Origin: Acinetobacter pollinis
GTDB taxonomy: Bacteria > Pseudomonadota > Gammaproteobacteria > Pseudomonadales > Moraxellaceae
Direction of reading: 5' to 3'
Assembly: GCF_015627175.1 (NCBI RefSeq)
Contig: NZ_VTDQ01000020.1
Location: forward strand, 1-41,773
DNA length: 41,773 nt
Below are positions 18,552 through 29,049 of the stretch, piece after piece. How positions within the stretch are numbered: position 1 is the stretch's first letter; the number at the start of each line of letters is the position of its first letter. The position numbers and the translations under genes were made by a program. Below the pieces are notes generated by a model. The model saw only the letters and a list, made by a program, of their open reading frames with translations, was not told where the DNA came from and made no database searches.

Positions 18552-19016
18552 TTACATTTGTGATTGGATGTAATTTTGTTCACCGATTAATTCAACAAGG
18601 CGGATTTGTTTTTCTAACCAGTAAGTATGATCTTCTTCTGTATCAGATAGCTGACGACGCAACATATCTCTACTCACATAATCTTTATGTTCTTCACAAA
18701 GTTTGATTCCTTGAACCAATTTTTCACGAACATGATACTCCAATGCTAAGTCAGCTTTTAAGCAAGAGATCACATCTGTACCAACATCAATGTCATCACG
18801 GCCCATATCAGGCGTACCACCAAGGAAGAGCACACGGCGAATAATATCATCTGCGTGTGATGCTTCTTCCTCCATCTCGTGATTAATACGCTCATAGATT
18901 TTACCTAGACCCCAATCTTCATACATACGAGAATGAATAAGATATTGGTCTCTAGCTGCCAATTCGCCGCCAATTAGCATATTAAGGTAATCTATAACTT
19001 CTGGATTGCCACGCAT
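18552..19016 (-). CDS. bfr: Bacterioferritin family protein, lacking the haem-ligand Met
   Basis: This ferritin-like protein oxidises Fe2+ and stores Fe3+ in a 24-subunit shell. The 154-residue sequence follows E. coli Bfr throughout ([54 protein letters not shown]). The di-iron ferroxidase ligands are all present: E18, E51, H54, E93, and the Glu and His of EEDH near residues 126-130. However, position 52, where E. coli has the haem-binding Met, is Ala; a Met is found one helical turn earlier, at 48. This resembles the haem-free FtnA/BfrA type of pseudomonads. The ATG at 19016 has AGGAGA at a short distance. It is a single gene between gltA and ligA. Confidence 0.93.
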   Translation of the reverse strand: MRGNPEVIDYLNMLIGGELAARDQYLIHSRMYEDWGLGKIYERINHEMEEEASHADDIIRRVLFLGGTPDMGRDDIDVGTDVISCLKADLALEYHVREKLVQGIKLCEEHKDYVSRDMLRRQLSDTEEDHTYWLEKQIRLVELIGEQNYIQSQM

Positions 19017-19042
19017 CTGAGTTCTCCTAATTCAATAAAGAC

Positions 19043-19071
19043 ATTATGCTTTTTTTTCAATCTAGTTGCAA
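19043..19071 (-). promoter_or_regulatory. bfr promoter
   Basis: On the minus strand TTGCAA, a 17-base spacer and CATAAT, giving a transcript start about 20 bases before the bfr ATG. I found no clear Fur box. Confidence 0.5.
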
Positions 19072-19186
19072 AACAAATATAAGCATAAGTTACTGATTTT
19101 TATATAATTAAAATGAGAAGCATACGCATTTACAATTATAAAAATAATTTCCTATTAAAAAATAGATGTTTAACATTAGCTAAATT

Positions 19187-19220
19187 AAAAAAAGACCATA
19201 TTTACAATATGATCTTTTTT
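19187..19220 (-). terminator. ligA terminator
   Basis: AAAAAAGA-C-CATATT pairs with AATATG-A-TCTTTTTT, with one mismatch, around a 3-base loop. On the minus strand it ends in a run of T, 20 bases after the ligA stop. Confidence 0.75.
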
Positions 19221-19240
19221 GTAACTAAAAAGAATGAATC

Positions 19241-21340
<2,100 letters not shown>

Positions 21341-21350
21341 TTAAAATTGA

Positions 21351-22391
21351 TCAGGCTGATGCTGTTGGTTTAAAATCAATGACCTGACGACGCCAATACT
21401 CTTTCAATTGGACAGATAACTCATCGTTATTTTCGTCAAATACTTTGCCATCAATTTCCCTTGCAATAAGCCCTGCAGTACTAGCCATGGTATCGAAGCC
21501 TTCTTGTGCATATGTATTTGGCAATGCTAAAAAGAAGGCTAAACCGTGCACTTGCTCTGTAGAAAGTGTTTCTAAGTCAAAGCCAACAGGGCCTTCATCA
21601 GAAATTTTTAGTACGGAAAACATTAAAGGTGCTTGTGATTGATCATCTTTTGTATCATCTATATTTTTATAGCGATGAAAACAAGATAACTCGCCAAAAC
21701 GTAATCCATATTTAAGTAATATTTTTAGTGTTTTATCACCAGACAAAATACAGCGTGGCCCAGGATAAACATTTAAGCTAATAATATGCTGTGCATTTGC
21801 CAATGAGCATTCATCATCATATCGCTGTTGCTCATTTAAATGCATATCTAAAATAGAGCTTTCTTCATCAAACTCTTTAATTTCAGCTTTTTCTATATCC
21901 TTATTTAAATGATATACAGGTTCTTTCTTAGGTTTATCTTCTACAACCTGAACTGCTTGAGCTTGAGTCATTGCTGCTTGTTCTTTTTTTTCAGGTGCAA
22001 CCGTTGCTACTTCCGGCTCAGCTAAAGATATTTTTTCAACTTTCTCAGTTTGAACCTTTTCTTCAGATGCTTTAGACACATCATTAATCGTTTTGGCTTC
22101 TTGAGATTCTATCGCTACTTCAGATTCTTTCTCAGCCGAATTCTCTTTATTTTCTTGAGTTTCAGGTACAGTTTGCTTATCAATACTCTTTTTAATTTTT
22201 TGACCAAACTCAATCATATTCAATTGCTGTCGAACAAATCGTGGTAAAACAGGTTGATTTGTTTCCGGATTAATATGTAGCTCAGCATCGAGTGACGGTA
22301 CAAATTCTTTTGGTTTTCTTAACAGTATATACAATGCAAAGATAATAATACCTACTGCAATGACAATACCAATAATTGTAGTTGTTTCCAT
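21351..22391 (-). CDS. zipA: Cell-division protein ZipA
   Basis: ZipA anchors FtsZ to the inner membrane and stabilises the early division ring. The 346-residue protein has a short N-terminal tail, one transmembrane helix (IIGIVIAVGIIIFALYILL, about residues 6-24), a linker rich in Glu, Lys and Val (about 75-190), and a globular C-terminal FtsZ-binding domain (about 205-346), which includes IISLNVYPGP and GLRFGELSCFHRY. The start ATG at 22391 has GGAG at a 7-base spacing and lies one base after the smc stop (TGACATG), so translation is probably coupled to smc. The low conservation of the linker is normal. The order smc-zipA-ligA is common in gammaproteobacteria. Confidence 0.9.
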   Translation of the reverse strand: METTTIIGIVIAVGIIIFALYILLRKPKEFVPSLDAELHINPETNQPVLPRFVRQQLNMIEFGQKIKKSIDKQTVPETQENKENSAEKESEVAIESQEAKTINDVSKASEEKVQTEKVEKISLAEPEVATVAPEKKEQAAMTQAQAVQVVEDKPKKEPVYHLNKDIEKAEIKEFDEESSILDMHLNEQQRYDDECSLANAQHIISLNVYPGPRCILSGDKTLKILLKYGLRFGELSCFHRYKNIDDTKDDQSQAPLMFSVLKISDEGPVGFDLETLSTEQVHGLAFFLALPNTYAQEGFDTMASTAGLIAREIDGKVFDENNDELSVQLKEYWRRQVIDFKPTASA

Positions 22392-22392
22392 G

Positions 22393-25300
22393 TCAAGACT
22401 CCGCAACTAAGCCGTATTCTTTCGCTTCTTCTAAATTCACAGTAACTAGTTTTGATGTTCCTGGCTCAGGCATTGTAACACCAAGCAGATCTGTCGCCAT
22501 CGTCATTGCTAGTTTATTATGGGTAATGTAAATAAATTGTACTTGTTCTGAAAGTTCTTTCACCAGATTGCAAAATCTGGCGACATTTGCATCATCTAAT
22601 GGCGCATCAACTTCATCTAGCACACAAAATGGTGCTGGGTTTAATCTAAAAATTGCAAAAACCAGTGATAATGCTGTTAAAGCTTTTTCACCACCAGACA
22701 AAAGCGCCAATGAACTATTACGCTTACCTGGAGGTCTTGCCATCAATTTAACACCAGACTGCCAATCGTCTTCTAAACTTAAACTTGCTTCTCCACCACT
22801 AAATACTTTTGGAAACAAAACTTTTAATTCGGCATTGATCTTATCAAATGTTTGCATAAAAAGCTTTTTTGTTTCTTGATCGATGCTTTTCATCGCTGCA
22901 TGTAATTGTTGGGTCGTATTTTCCAAATCTGACATTTGATGTACTAGTGCTTCATGGCGTTGTTTTACATCTTCATACTCAGCAGAAGCCACCAAATTTA
23001 CAGCACCTAATTTAGAAAATTGCGCTTGTAGTTTTATTAACTTTTCCTGATGTGCTGAGACATCAATATGTATATTTTTCAGATAATCTACATTTAAATC
23101 TTTTCGTTGCTCATGATAATGATCTAAATCAGATTTCACCGTATGCCAAGCTAAGCGTTTTTCTTCTAATAAGTCACGAATCTGCTGATCATCCACTTCA
23201 AGTTGATGTCTTTTTTCTGTAAGACCTTGCTGTTTTTCTTGAATTGAATTTAATTCATTTTGCCATGTGCTTAGTTGTTTTTGTAGCTGCGCTACAATAA
23301 TTGTTTGAGCTTCATATTGTTGCTGTAAAACAGGAATTTCTCCGTCTAAAGGTGCTATCAGTGTATCTAGATGCACAATTTGTGTTTGCAATTGCTGTAA
23401 TTGTAATTTAAAAAAAGAATCATCTTTTTCTAATAGGCTAATGTCTTGTTGGCAACGATTGAACTGATTGTTCACCTCACGATGCTTATCTTCCAATAAT
23501 TTGATCTGACTAATTAAAGTTTCTGCATCATTTTCTGATGTTAAAAAGAGATTTTGTGCCTGATTATATTCAGATTGCAAATCGTCTAATTTCATTTGTA
23601 CAGCATGCAAATCAATATCTATATCATCTTTTTGCATTTCATCTTCTTCAAGCTGAAAATCTAGTTGTTTCAGTTGCGATTCTAATTGTTGACAGTGTGA
23701 AATATAGGCTTGCTTCTGACTTTGTGTCTTAATTATAGCAATATTAGCGTCTTGTGCTTGATGATGTTGTTGTTTCAATTGGACTTGCTGTGCTTCGATA
23801 ATGTGTTTTTGTTGTATACATTGGTCTTTGAATTCACTGAGTAACAACTCGTGGGTTTGATGCGTTTTTTCAAGTTGTTCTAGCGCAATTGTGATTTCCT
23901 CTAGACGAACCTGATGACTTAAAACACCCTCTATTTTACTACCATCATCATAAAACAACGCTACAATCCAATCTGAGCCAATCCAATAACCATCAAGTGT
24001 CAGTATAGATTGACCTTGTTGTAATTGATGCTGCAATTGCAATCCATTTTTTAGCGTATCTATTAATCCCACATCTCGATATAGGGATAACACTGGTACT
24101 TTAATCCATGAAGATAATGTAGGTAAATTTAAAACTAGATCCGAAACCACTTCTCTTTCATTTGGAATAAGTTGCCTAGCAACATCTGTACGCAATTCAT
24201 GGCCATCTACTAAGATATCAGCCATCAACCATTGAGCTAAGAATTTTTCAATAAGATTTGCATATGGCTTCGCTTGGGCCGTTAGTTGCAGAACATGTAT
24301 TAACTGTTGATTCTTACCCTTACTTCGAGAAGATGTTTTTTTAACTTGTAATTTTTCTAAATTCTGTTTCTCTTGACGTAAAGCACTTATTTGCGAATAA
24401 GTATTATCATAATTAATTTTCGCTTCATCGTATTTTTGCTCAAACTGTTTCAGTTTATATTGATCATCTGTTAAGATTTTTTCAGTAAGTTCAATACTTG
24501 CCAACAAATCTTGATACTCTTGCTGTAAATCTTGTAATACTCCATCATCATTTTCTTTCTTTAATTTGTCAGACTGAGCTAACAAAATCTCTTTTTGTTG
24601 TTGTCCTCTTTGAATATTCTTTATTAACTGCTCAAGTTGAGACTTAAGTGTTTCATTTTTTTGTTTTTGCTTCTCAAAAGATTGATACAATGTTTCTGAT
24701 ATTTTTCTCTTTTCCTTATAAGCAATATTGACATGCTCTACAGAAGCTCTTTTTTGCACCAATTCATTTTCAGCTTCGATTACCTTTTGTTGTAAATCCT
24801 CTTTTTGGGTATATAAATCATCAAGTTGAATATCAATTAGTTTTACTTTCTGTTTTAGATCATCTTTTTGTTGTGTTAACAGCGAGAATTGTTGTTGATT
24901 TTGATCTAATAGTTGAGTTTTTTGCTGCAACAACATATGTATAGACTGTTTTTTATTATCAGCAATTTGCCATTCTTGCTGTAAAGGTGAAGCATTTCTT
25001 ACCAATTGCTGGAATATTTGTCCAACATCATTTAAGTTATGTTCAACAGTACTTAACTCAGAACGTGTTTGCTTAAAACGCTCCCCAAGTTCATCCATTT
25101 GTAGACTATATTCTTGCTGTAACTTCGTACTTTTTTCATATTGAAAAGACAATATTTCTACTTTTATTGTAAGTATTTCTTTTTCTAACTGTTGATACCG
25201 TACAGCACTTTCAGACTGACGCTTTAAGGTTTTAAGCTGTGCTTTTAATTCACTCTCAATATCTTCTAAACGGGACAAATTTTGTGTGGTTTGTTCTAAA

Positions 25301-25848
25301 TGTTGTAAGGTTTCCTTACGACGAGATTGATAACGAGAGATTCCAGCAGCTTCCTCAATAAAGACACGCATATCGTCAGGTTTTGCATCAATCAACCGGT
25401 TAATCATACCTTGTTCGATCACTGCATAAGAGCGAGGACCTAAACCCGTCCCTAGAAAAATATCTGTAATATCTCGACGGCGGCAGCGTGTTCCATTTAA
25501 AAAATATTCAGACTTTCCTTCGCGCGTTACCTGCCGACGTACAGCTAGCTCCGTATATGCATTATATTCACCACCCAGTTTTCCATATGTATTGTCGAAA
25601 CGTAACTCAACACTTGCAACACCTACGGGCTTACGCTTTGCTGTTCCTGTAAAAATGACATCTTGCATGCTCCCACCGCGTAATTGACGAGCACTAGACT
25701 CCCCCATTACCCAACGTACAGCATCAATCACATTTGACTTTCCACAACCATTTGGTCCCACAATCGCGCTACGATTTGCCTTAAATTTTAGTGTAGTCTG
25801 ATCTGCAAATGACTTAAATCCAGAAAGCTTTAAACTGCTTAAACGCAT
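22393..25848 (-). CDS. smc: Chromosome segregation ATPase SMC
   Basis: This condensin-type ATPase organises the chromosome. The 1151-residue protein has the N-terminal ATPase half with the Walker A motif GPNGCGKSN near residue 32 and the R-loop/Q-loop region. Two long coiled coils (about 165-500 and 660-1000), rich in Q, L, K and E, flank a hinge at about residues 505-650 (YANLIEKFLAQWLMADILVDG to GVLSHQVRLEEI; described by its ends). The C-terminal half has the signature LSGGEKALTALSL and Walker B VLDEVDAPLDD. No mukBEF or scpAB is seen here. The ATG at 25848 is weakly supported by TTGG. It is the first gene of smc-zipA. Confidence 0.97.
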   Translation of the reverse strand: MRLSSLKLSGFKSFADQTTLKFKANRSAIVGPNGCGKSNVIDAVRWVMGESSARQLRGGSMQDVIFTGTAKRKPVGVASVELRFDNTYGKLGGEYNAYTELAVRRQVTREGKSEYFLNGTRCRRRDITDIFLGTGLGPRSYAVIEQGMINRLIDAKPDDMRVFIEEAAGISRYQSRRKETLQHLEQTTQNLSRLEDIESELKAQLKTLKRQSESAVRYQQLEKEILTIKVEILSFQYEKSTKLQQEYSLQMDELGERFKQTRSELSTVEHNLNDVGQIFQQLVRNASPLQQEWQIADNKKQSIHMLLQQKTQLLDQNQQQFSLLTQQKDDLKQKVKLIDIQLDDLYTQKEDLQQKVIEAENELVQKRASVEHVNIAYKEKRKISETLYQSFEKQKQKNETLKSQLEQLIKNIQRGQQQKEILLAQSDKLKKENDDGVLQDLQQEYQDLLASIELTEKILTDDQYKLKQFEQKYDEAKINYDNTYSQISALRQEKQNLEKLQVKKTSSRSKGKNQQLIHVLQLTAQAKPYANLIEKFLAQWLMADILVDGHELRTDVARQLIPNEREVVSDLVLNLPTLSSWIKVPVLSLYRDVGLIDTLKNGLQLQHQLQQGQSILTLDGYWIGSDWIVALFYDDGSKIEGVLSHQVRLEEITIALEQLEKTHQTHELLLSEFKDQCIQQKHIIEAQQVQLKQQHHQAQDANIAIIKTQSQKQAYISHCQQLESQLKQLDFQLEEDEMQKDDIDIDLHAVQMKLDDLQSEYNQAQNLFLTSENDAETLISQIKLLEDKHREVNNQFNRCQQDISLLEKDDSFFKLQLQQLQTQIVHLDTLIAPLDGEIPVLQQQYEAQTIIVAQLQKQLSTWQNELNSIQEKQQGLTEKRHQLEVDDQQIRDLLEEKRLAWHTVKSDLDHYHEQRKDLNVDYLKNIHIDVSAHQEKLIKLQAQFSKLGAVNLVASAEYEDVKQRHEALVHQMSDLENTTQQLHAAMKSIDQETKKLFMQTFDKINAELKVLFPKVFSGGEASLSLEDDWQSGVKLMARPPGKRNSSLALLSGGEKALTALSLVFAIFRLNPAPFCVLDEVDAPLDDANVARFCNLVKELSEQVQFIYITHNKLAMTMATDLLGVTMPEPGTSKLVTVNLEEAKEYGLVAES

Positions 25849-26006
25849 ACGATACCAATTTTCTAAAAACCATGTCTTTGCCTTGCTATAAATTATTCAT
25901 AGCACGCACTCAGGGTGCTATTCTTCTTGAAAAACACATATAAATAAAGTGCTTTTTTGAACTTCTTCGCTTAAAGTTAAGGCAAAAGTCACAATTAATT
26001 CACTAT

Positions 26007-26612
26007 ATGTCTCATTTTTATTTTCTTCCAGGCGCTTCAGGAAATACCCATTTTTGGCAACCACTCCTTACAAAGTACTTAAATACGCCTCACACCTGTA
26101 AAATTATTTCCTACCCTGGATTTTATAACGAACCGCCTGTACCACATATTCAGTCTTTTGAACAACTCAGCGATCATGTGCTCTTACAAATTCAGTGTCC
26201 GAGTATTGTAGTTGCTCAATCGATGGGAGGGTTATTCGCTATACGAGCAGCTTTAGAAGCCAAGAGCTTCGTGAAAGGCCTAGTACTCGTTGCTACGTCA
26301 GGCGGTATAAGTTTAGATGAGTTTGATATAGACGATTGGAGAGCGGACATTCAGAAACAAAATGCTCAGATGCCAGACTGGTTTATAGAAACTCAAGCCA
26401 ATTATGAAAAAGAACTGATATCAATAAAAATACCAGTTCTTCTTATTTGGGCAGATGAAGATCCGATTAGCCCACTCGCAATTGCGCTTAAGCTCAAATC
26501 CTATTTACCTCAGGCGGAACTCAAAGTTATTCCTTCAACTAGCCATCATTTCGCCTCATTACATAGCGAAGAAATTAAAGGCTACATCGATGAACACTTT
26601 GACTTATTTTAA
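26007..26612 (+). CDS. Alpha/beta hydrolase family protein
   Basis: This is a compact 201-residue serine hydrolase of unknown substrate. The N-terminal FLPGASGNTHFW is an oxyanion-hole-type HGxxG analogue. The nucleophile Ser72 sits in the elbow A-Q-S-M-G-G. The likely acid is the Asp of LLIWADEDPISP, and the His is in STSHHFAS near the C-terminus. There is no signal peptide. The length is short for the fold, with almost no cap domain. The ATG at 26007 has no strong Shine-Dalgarno sequence. The stop overlaps that of the convergent omptin gene by four bases (TTAA), so there is no terminator between the two. Its divergent neighbour is smc. BioH-like or small esterase functions are possible, but nothing here decides. 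Confidence 0.85.
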   Translation: MSHFYFLPGASGNTHFWQPLLTKYLNTPHTCKIISYPGFYNEPPVPHIQSFEQLSDHVLLQIQCPSIVVAQSMGGLFAIRAALEAKSFVKGLVLVATSGGISLDEFDIDDWRADIQKQNAQMPDWFIETQANYEKELISIKIPVLLIWADEDPISPLAIALKLKSYLPQAELKVIPSTSHHFASLHSEEIKGYIDEHFDLF

Positions 26613-27688
26613 AATTGGTATTGTGCACCAATGCCTAAGTTATAATACTTAGAAGAAATTCCTGCATTTCCTTTATAGCTGCTATTGCCTTTAATGGTGG
26701 TGGTTGCAGGTGCAAACTTATAATCATTCCAAGTCGCTTCACCAAATAGTTTTACTTTAGGAGAAATATAGTAACCTCCATTCAGTGTCACAGAATAATA
26801 ATCTGACATTTCACCTTTTTCATAAAAGGTGATATTTCTTGCATAATGCTCGTCTTGATCACGTGCCCGTACCCACTGGCTCATTTTCGCAATCGCATTA
26901 AACTCATATTTATTATTGGTATAACGACCAACTAATCCAATATAAGGTGCTTTAAATTTTTGTTGATAACCGATTAAAACCCTATCATCAGCAAACTTTC
27001 CTTCGAACAGCATTGCTGTTCCTTGTATGTAGTTTCCAGAAGAGTCCGTTACACCATAATGATATTCACCACCTTTTGCTGTCCAACTAAAGCGACTTTG
27101 CTCGTAACCTGCCAATATACCTACTTTATAATTCGGTTTCTGTACAAACCAAGAAGTAAAATTAATATCAACTTTGTTTGCAGAATTTAATGATGTATTT
27201 GGATGATGTGACCAATCTGTATTTAGAGATCTTGCTTGAGGATCTTTCCAGTCATAGTCATTCATTGTAACTGTATTAGAAGAAAGCGTAGTCCAACCAT
27301 TAATATTCATAGTCAGCCAAGATCTTAACTCCCAAGTAAAATCTGCTTTAATCGTTGGTGCATTTTTTATTTCCCAGTTTAGTAAACTGATCATATCTCT
27401 AGTATTACCATTAAAGACATACTCTTTCGCTTCACCACCTGTAAGGATAGACGGTGTTAGGCTGAAATACATCGGCCCAGTAGAGCTTTTCTCTTTTTGT
27501 GATACTTGCTGTTCTTGTTGTATAACAACTTGCGACTGTTCTTCTTGTATAGGTTGAGTTTGTATTTCAGATTCACTTTCAACTTCTACAGGTTCCAAAG
27601 CATCCCATGAAACTGCATATGCTGATTGTACTGAAAACACCCCAAAAAACAAAAATAACGAATGCAAAGGCTTTAACTTAAAAGACAT
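26609..27688 (-). CDS. Omptin-family outer-membrane protease with an N-terminal extension
   Basis: This is predicted to be a surface aspartate/histidine-type protease, a 10-stranded barrel like OmpT or Pla, cleaving after basic residues. The 359-residue precursor has a signal peptide (1-25, AYA then VSW) and a 45-residue linker rich in Q, E, S and V (26-72). The barrel ends in Y-Q-F, the usual terminal Phe. Alignment with remembered OmpT: the Asp pair of DYDW is D144/D146 (OmpT D83/D85), and the DEH motif is D279/H281 (OmpT D210/H212). E89 and D277 match the substrate-charge residues E27 and D208. HPNTSLNSAN, GYEQSRFSWTAKGG and APYIGL are further shared blocks. The linker is absent from OmpT. 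The ATG at 27688 has a weak Shine-Dalgarno sequence. Confidence 0.88.
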   Translation of the reverse strand: MSFKLKPLHSLFLFFGVFSVQSAYAVSWDALEPVEVESESEIQTQPIQEEQSQVVIQQEQQVSQKEKSSTGPMYFSLTPSILTGGEAKEYVFNGNTRDMISLLNWEIKNAPTIKADFTWELRSWLTMNINGWTTLSSNTVTMNDYDWKDPQARSLNTDWSHHPNTSLNSANKVDINFTSWFVQKPNYKVGILAGYEQSRFSWTAKGGEYHYGVTDSSGNYIQGTAMLFEGKFADDRVLIGYQQKFKAPYIGLVGRYTNNKYEFNAIAKMSQWVRARDQDEHYARNITFYEKGEMSDYYSVTLNGGYYISPKVKLFGEATWNDYKFAPATTTIKGNSSYKGNAGISSKYYNLGIGAQYQF

Positions 27689-27712
27689 ATCTGCGATTCA
27701 GCTTTGACAATT

Positions 27713-27740
27713 AATATACAAATATATTAACAAAAAACAA
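27713..27740 (-). promoter_or_regulatory. Candidate omptin promoter
   Basis: On the minus strand TTGTTT, a 16-base spacer and TATATT, with the start near 27706, about 20 bases before the ATG. The -35 is imperfect. Confidence 0.35.
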
Positions 27741-27764
27741 ACAGAATAAACATATTTCAAGCAC

Positions 27765-27799
27765 AAAAAAATCAGGATAAATTTTAACCTGATTTTTTT
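27765..27799 (-). terminator. BLUF gene terminator
   Basis: AAAAAAATCAGG pairs with CCTGATTTTTTT around an 11-base loop. The A and T runs make it bidirectional; it lies 12 bases after the BLUF stop. Confidence 0.85.
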
Positions 27800-27811
27800 T
27801 AAAATATATAT

Positions 27812-28303
27812 TTAAATATAGCTAATATAACCGCGCTTATAACCTTTATTATTATTAAATGACTCAGCATCTGCACTTACTTTGCTTAAAGTCACTTCTT
27901 CAGCCTCTAACAGATGCTGGATAAATTCTCCGACTTGAATATCATTTAGCTTCATTGGTTGAAAATATTCATAGTTTTTTGCTTTAAAAAAGAGATCTAC
28001 ACCTCGATTACTTTGAACATACTTCATAGACCAATCAGAGAAAGCCACTTGATCGACTTCTTTTTTGCTAAGTACGGTCACATTTTGATGTCTTTGGTCT
28101 TTTTTAATACTTTCAAAAATCTTTTCGACGGTTTCTTTCTCCCCTTCTAAACACTGGAAAAAAGAATTGTGTGCATAATACAAAACACCATAAACATTAT
28201 GTAGGCGGTTAAAGCGAATAGATACAGTTAAAATATCACTTAGATCTTGTAAGAGTTCTTGATGATCTTTACGCGTGCTTGCATAGCATAATTGTATTAA
28301 CAC
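27812..28303 (-). CDS. Short BLUF-domain blue-light photoreceptor
   Basis: BLUF proteins sense blue light through FAD. The 163-residue protein is a single domain with a C-terminal helical tail and no linked output domain. This is the architecture of Acinetobacter BlsA, which controls motility and other traits by protein contact. The photocycle residues are there: Tyr7 (LCYAS), Asn32, Gln50 (FFQCLEGE) and Trp91/Met93 (DWSMKYV). RHQNVTVL is the usual block before the final strand. The start is a GTG at 28303 with GGGG at a 6-base spacing. It has its own terminator. Acinetobacter species often carry several BLUF paralogues, so I do not call it blsA. Confidence 0.88.
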   Translation of the reverse strand: MLIQLCYASTRKDHQELLQDLSDILTVSIRFNRLHNVYGVLYYAHNSFFQCLEGEKETVEKIFESIKKDQRHQNVTVLSKKEVDQVAFSDWSMKYVQSNRGVDLFFKAKNYEYFQPMKLNDIQVGEFIQHLLEAEEVTLSKVSADAESFNNNKGYKRGYISYI

Positions 28304-28414
28304 AAGTTACCCCTGTTAAACTTTTATGTAGAATTTAGGTATTAACCGCTCGGGATTACACTTAATATACCGAAAACAATAGTTATTAACAATTTATTTT
28401 TTGAAGTATTTAAC

Positions 28415-28446
28415 AAAAAAATGCCTCTTAAATTAGAGGCATTTTT
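28415..28446 (-). terminator. Terminator after the UPF0149 gene
   Basis: AAAAAATGCCTCT pairs with AGAGGCATTTTTT around loop taaatt; it ends 7 bases beyond the UPF0149 stop and is symmetrical in both directions. Confidence 0.85.
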
Positions 28447-28452
28447 TAATAT

Positions 28453-28980
28453 TTATGCATTTGGCGTATGATACATTAAATATAACTCATTCAAATTATT
28501 TGGAATTTCTTCAGCAATCTCATCCATTAACTGACCATTTCTACGAAAGGATTCCATTTGGGCATCTTCTTCGTCAATACCACTAAATACCATCATTGGT
28601 AGAGTCAGATCAATTAACTGCTCTTCAAACTCAGGAGCAAACCAAGCTTCTTCATTTAAGAACATGGCATCGACAAAACCAACTGACCAGTCACCTAAAC
28701 TTGAGTCAACATCAGCTTCTTCAACCTCAAATGGGAAAACAATACCTTCCTCATTTGAAAGGTCTTGTCTAAGATCATCTAACCATAGTTTAATTTGTTC
28801 AATAATATTTTGAGGCACAGCCTTTTGCTTATGATCAAATAATTCTTCCAACCATGGCTTGAACACAGGTCCTACCGCAATTGCGCTAAGAAAACCATGA
28901 GTTGCAGCAAAATCTAGACCATGTTCATTTTGGTCACCATCTAAATATTCAGCCAAGAGATCTAAATCTAAAGCACTCAT
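28453..28980 (-). CDS. UPF0149 (YgfB/YecA) family protein
   Basis: This is a 175-residue cytoplasmic protein of unknown function. The family pattern is visible: GLDFAATHGFLSAIAVGP near the N-terminus, a long acidic middle (EEGIVFPFEVEEAD), the WSVGFVDAMFLNEEAWF block, and a C-terminal segment ending in LYLMYH. Overall the protein is strongly acidic. I chose the ATG at 28980, which gives MSALDLD and has GGAAG 5-6 bases upstream; ATG 28992 is an alternative with AGGGTG almost touching it. It lies 69 bases after a small acidic gene on the same strand and may be in its transcript. A terminator follows. Confidence 0.82.
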   Translation of the reverse strand: MSALDLDLLAEYLDGDQNEHGLDFAATHGFLSAIAVGPVFKPWLEELFDHKQKAVPQNIIEQIKLWLDDLRQDLSNEEGIVFPFEVEEADVDSSLGDWSVGFVDAMFLNEEAWFAPEFEEQLIDLTLPMMVFSGIDEEDAQMESFRRNGQLMDEIAEEIPNNLNELYLMYHTPNA

Positions 28981-29049
28981 ATTTTCTTCCATCACCCTGT
29001 TTAAACTTCCCAAGAGAATAACATTGATTTATGACAACGGTAAAAAGGT

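Noticed and set aside
19017..19180. Fur box upstream of bfr
   Set aside because: I looked for GATAATGATAATCATTATC-like sequence and found only weak, AT-driven similarity.
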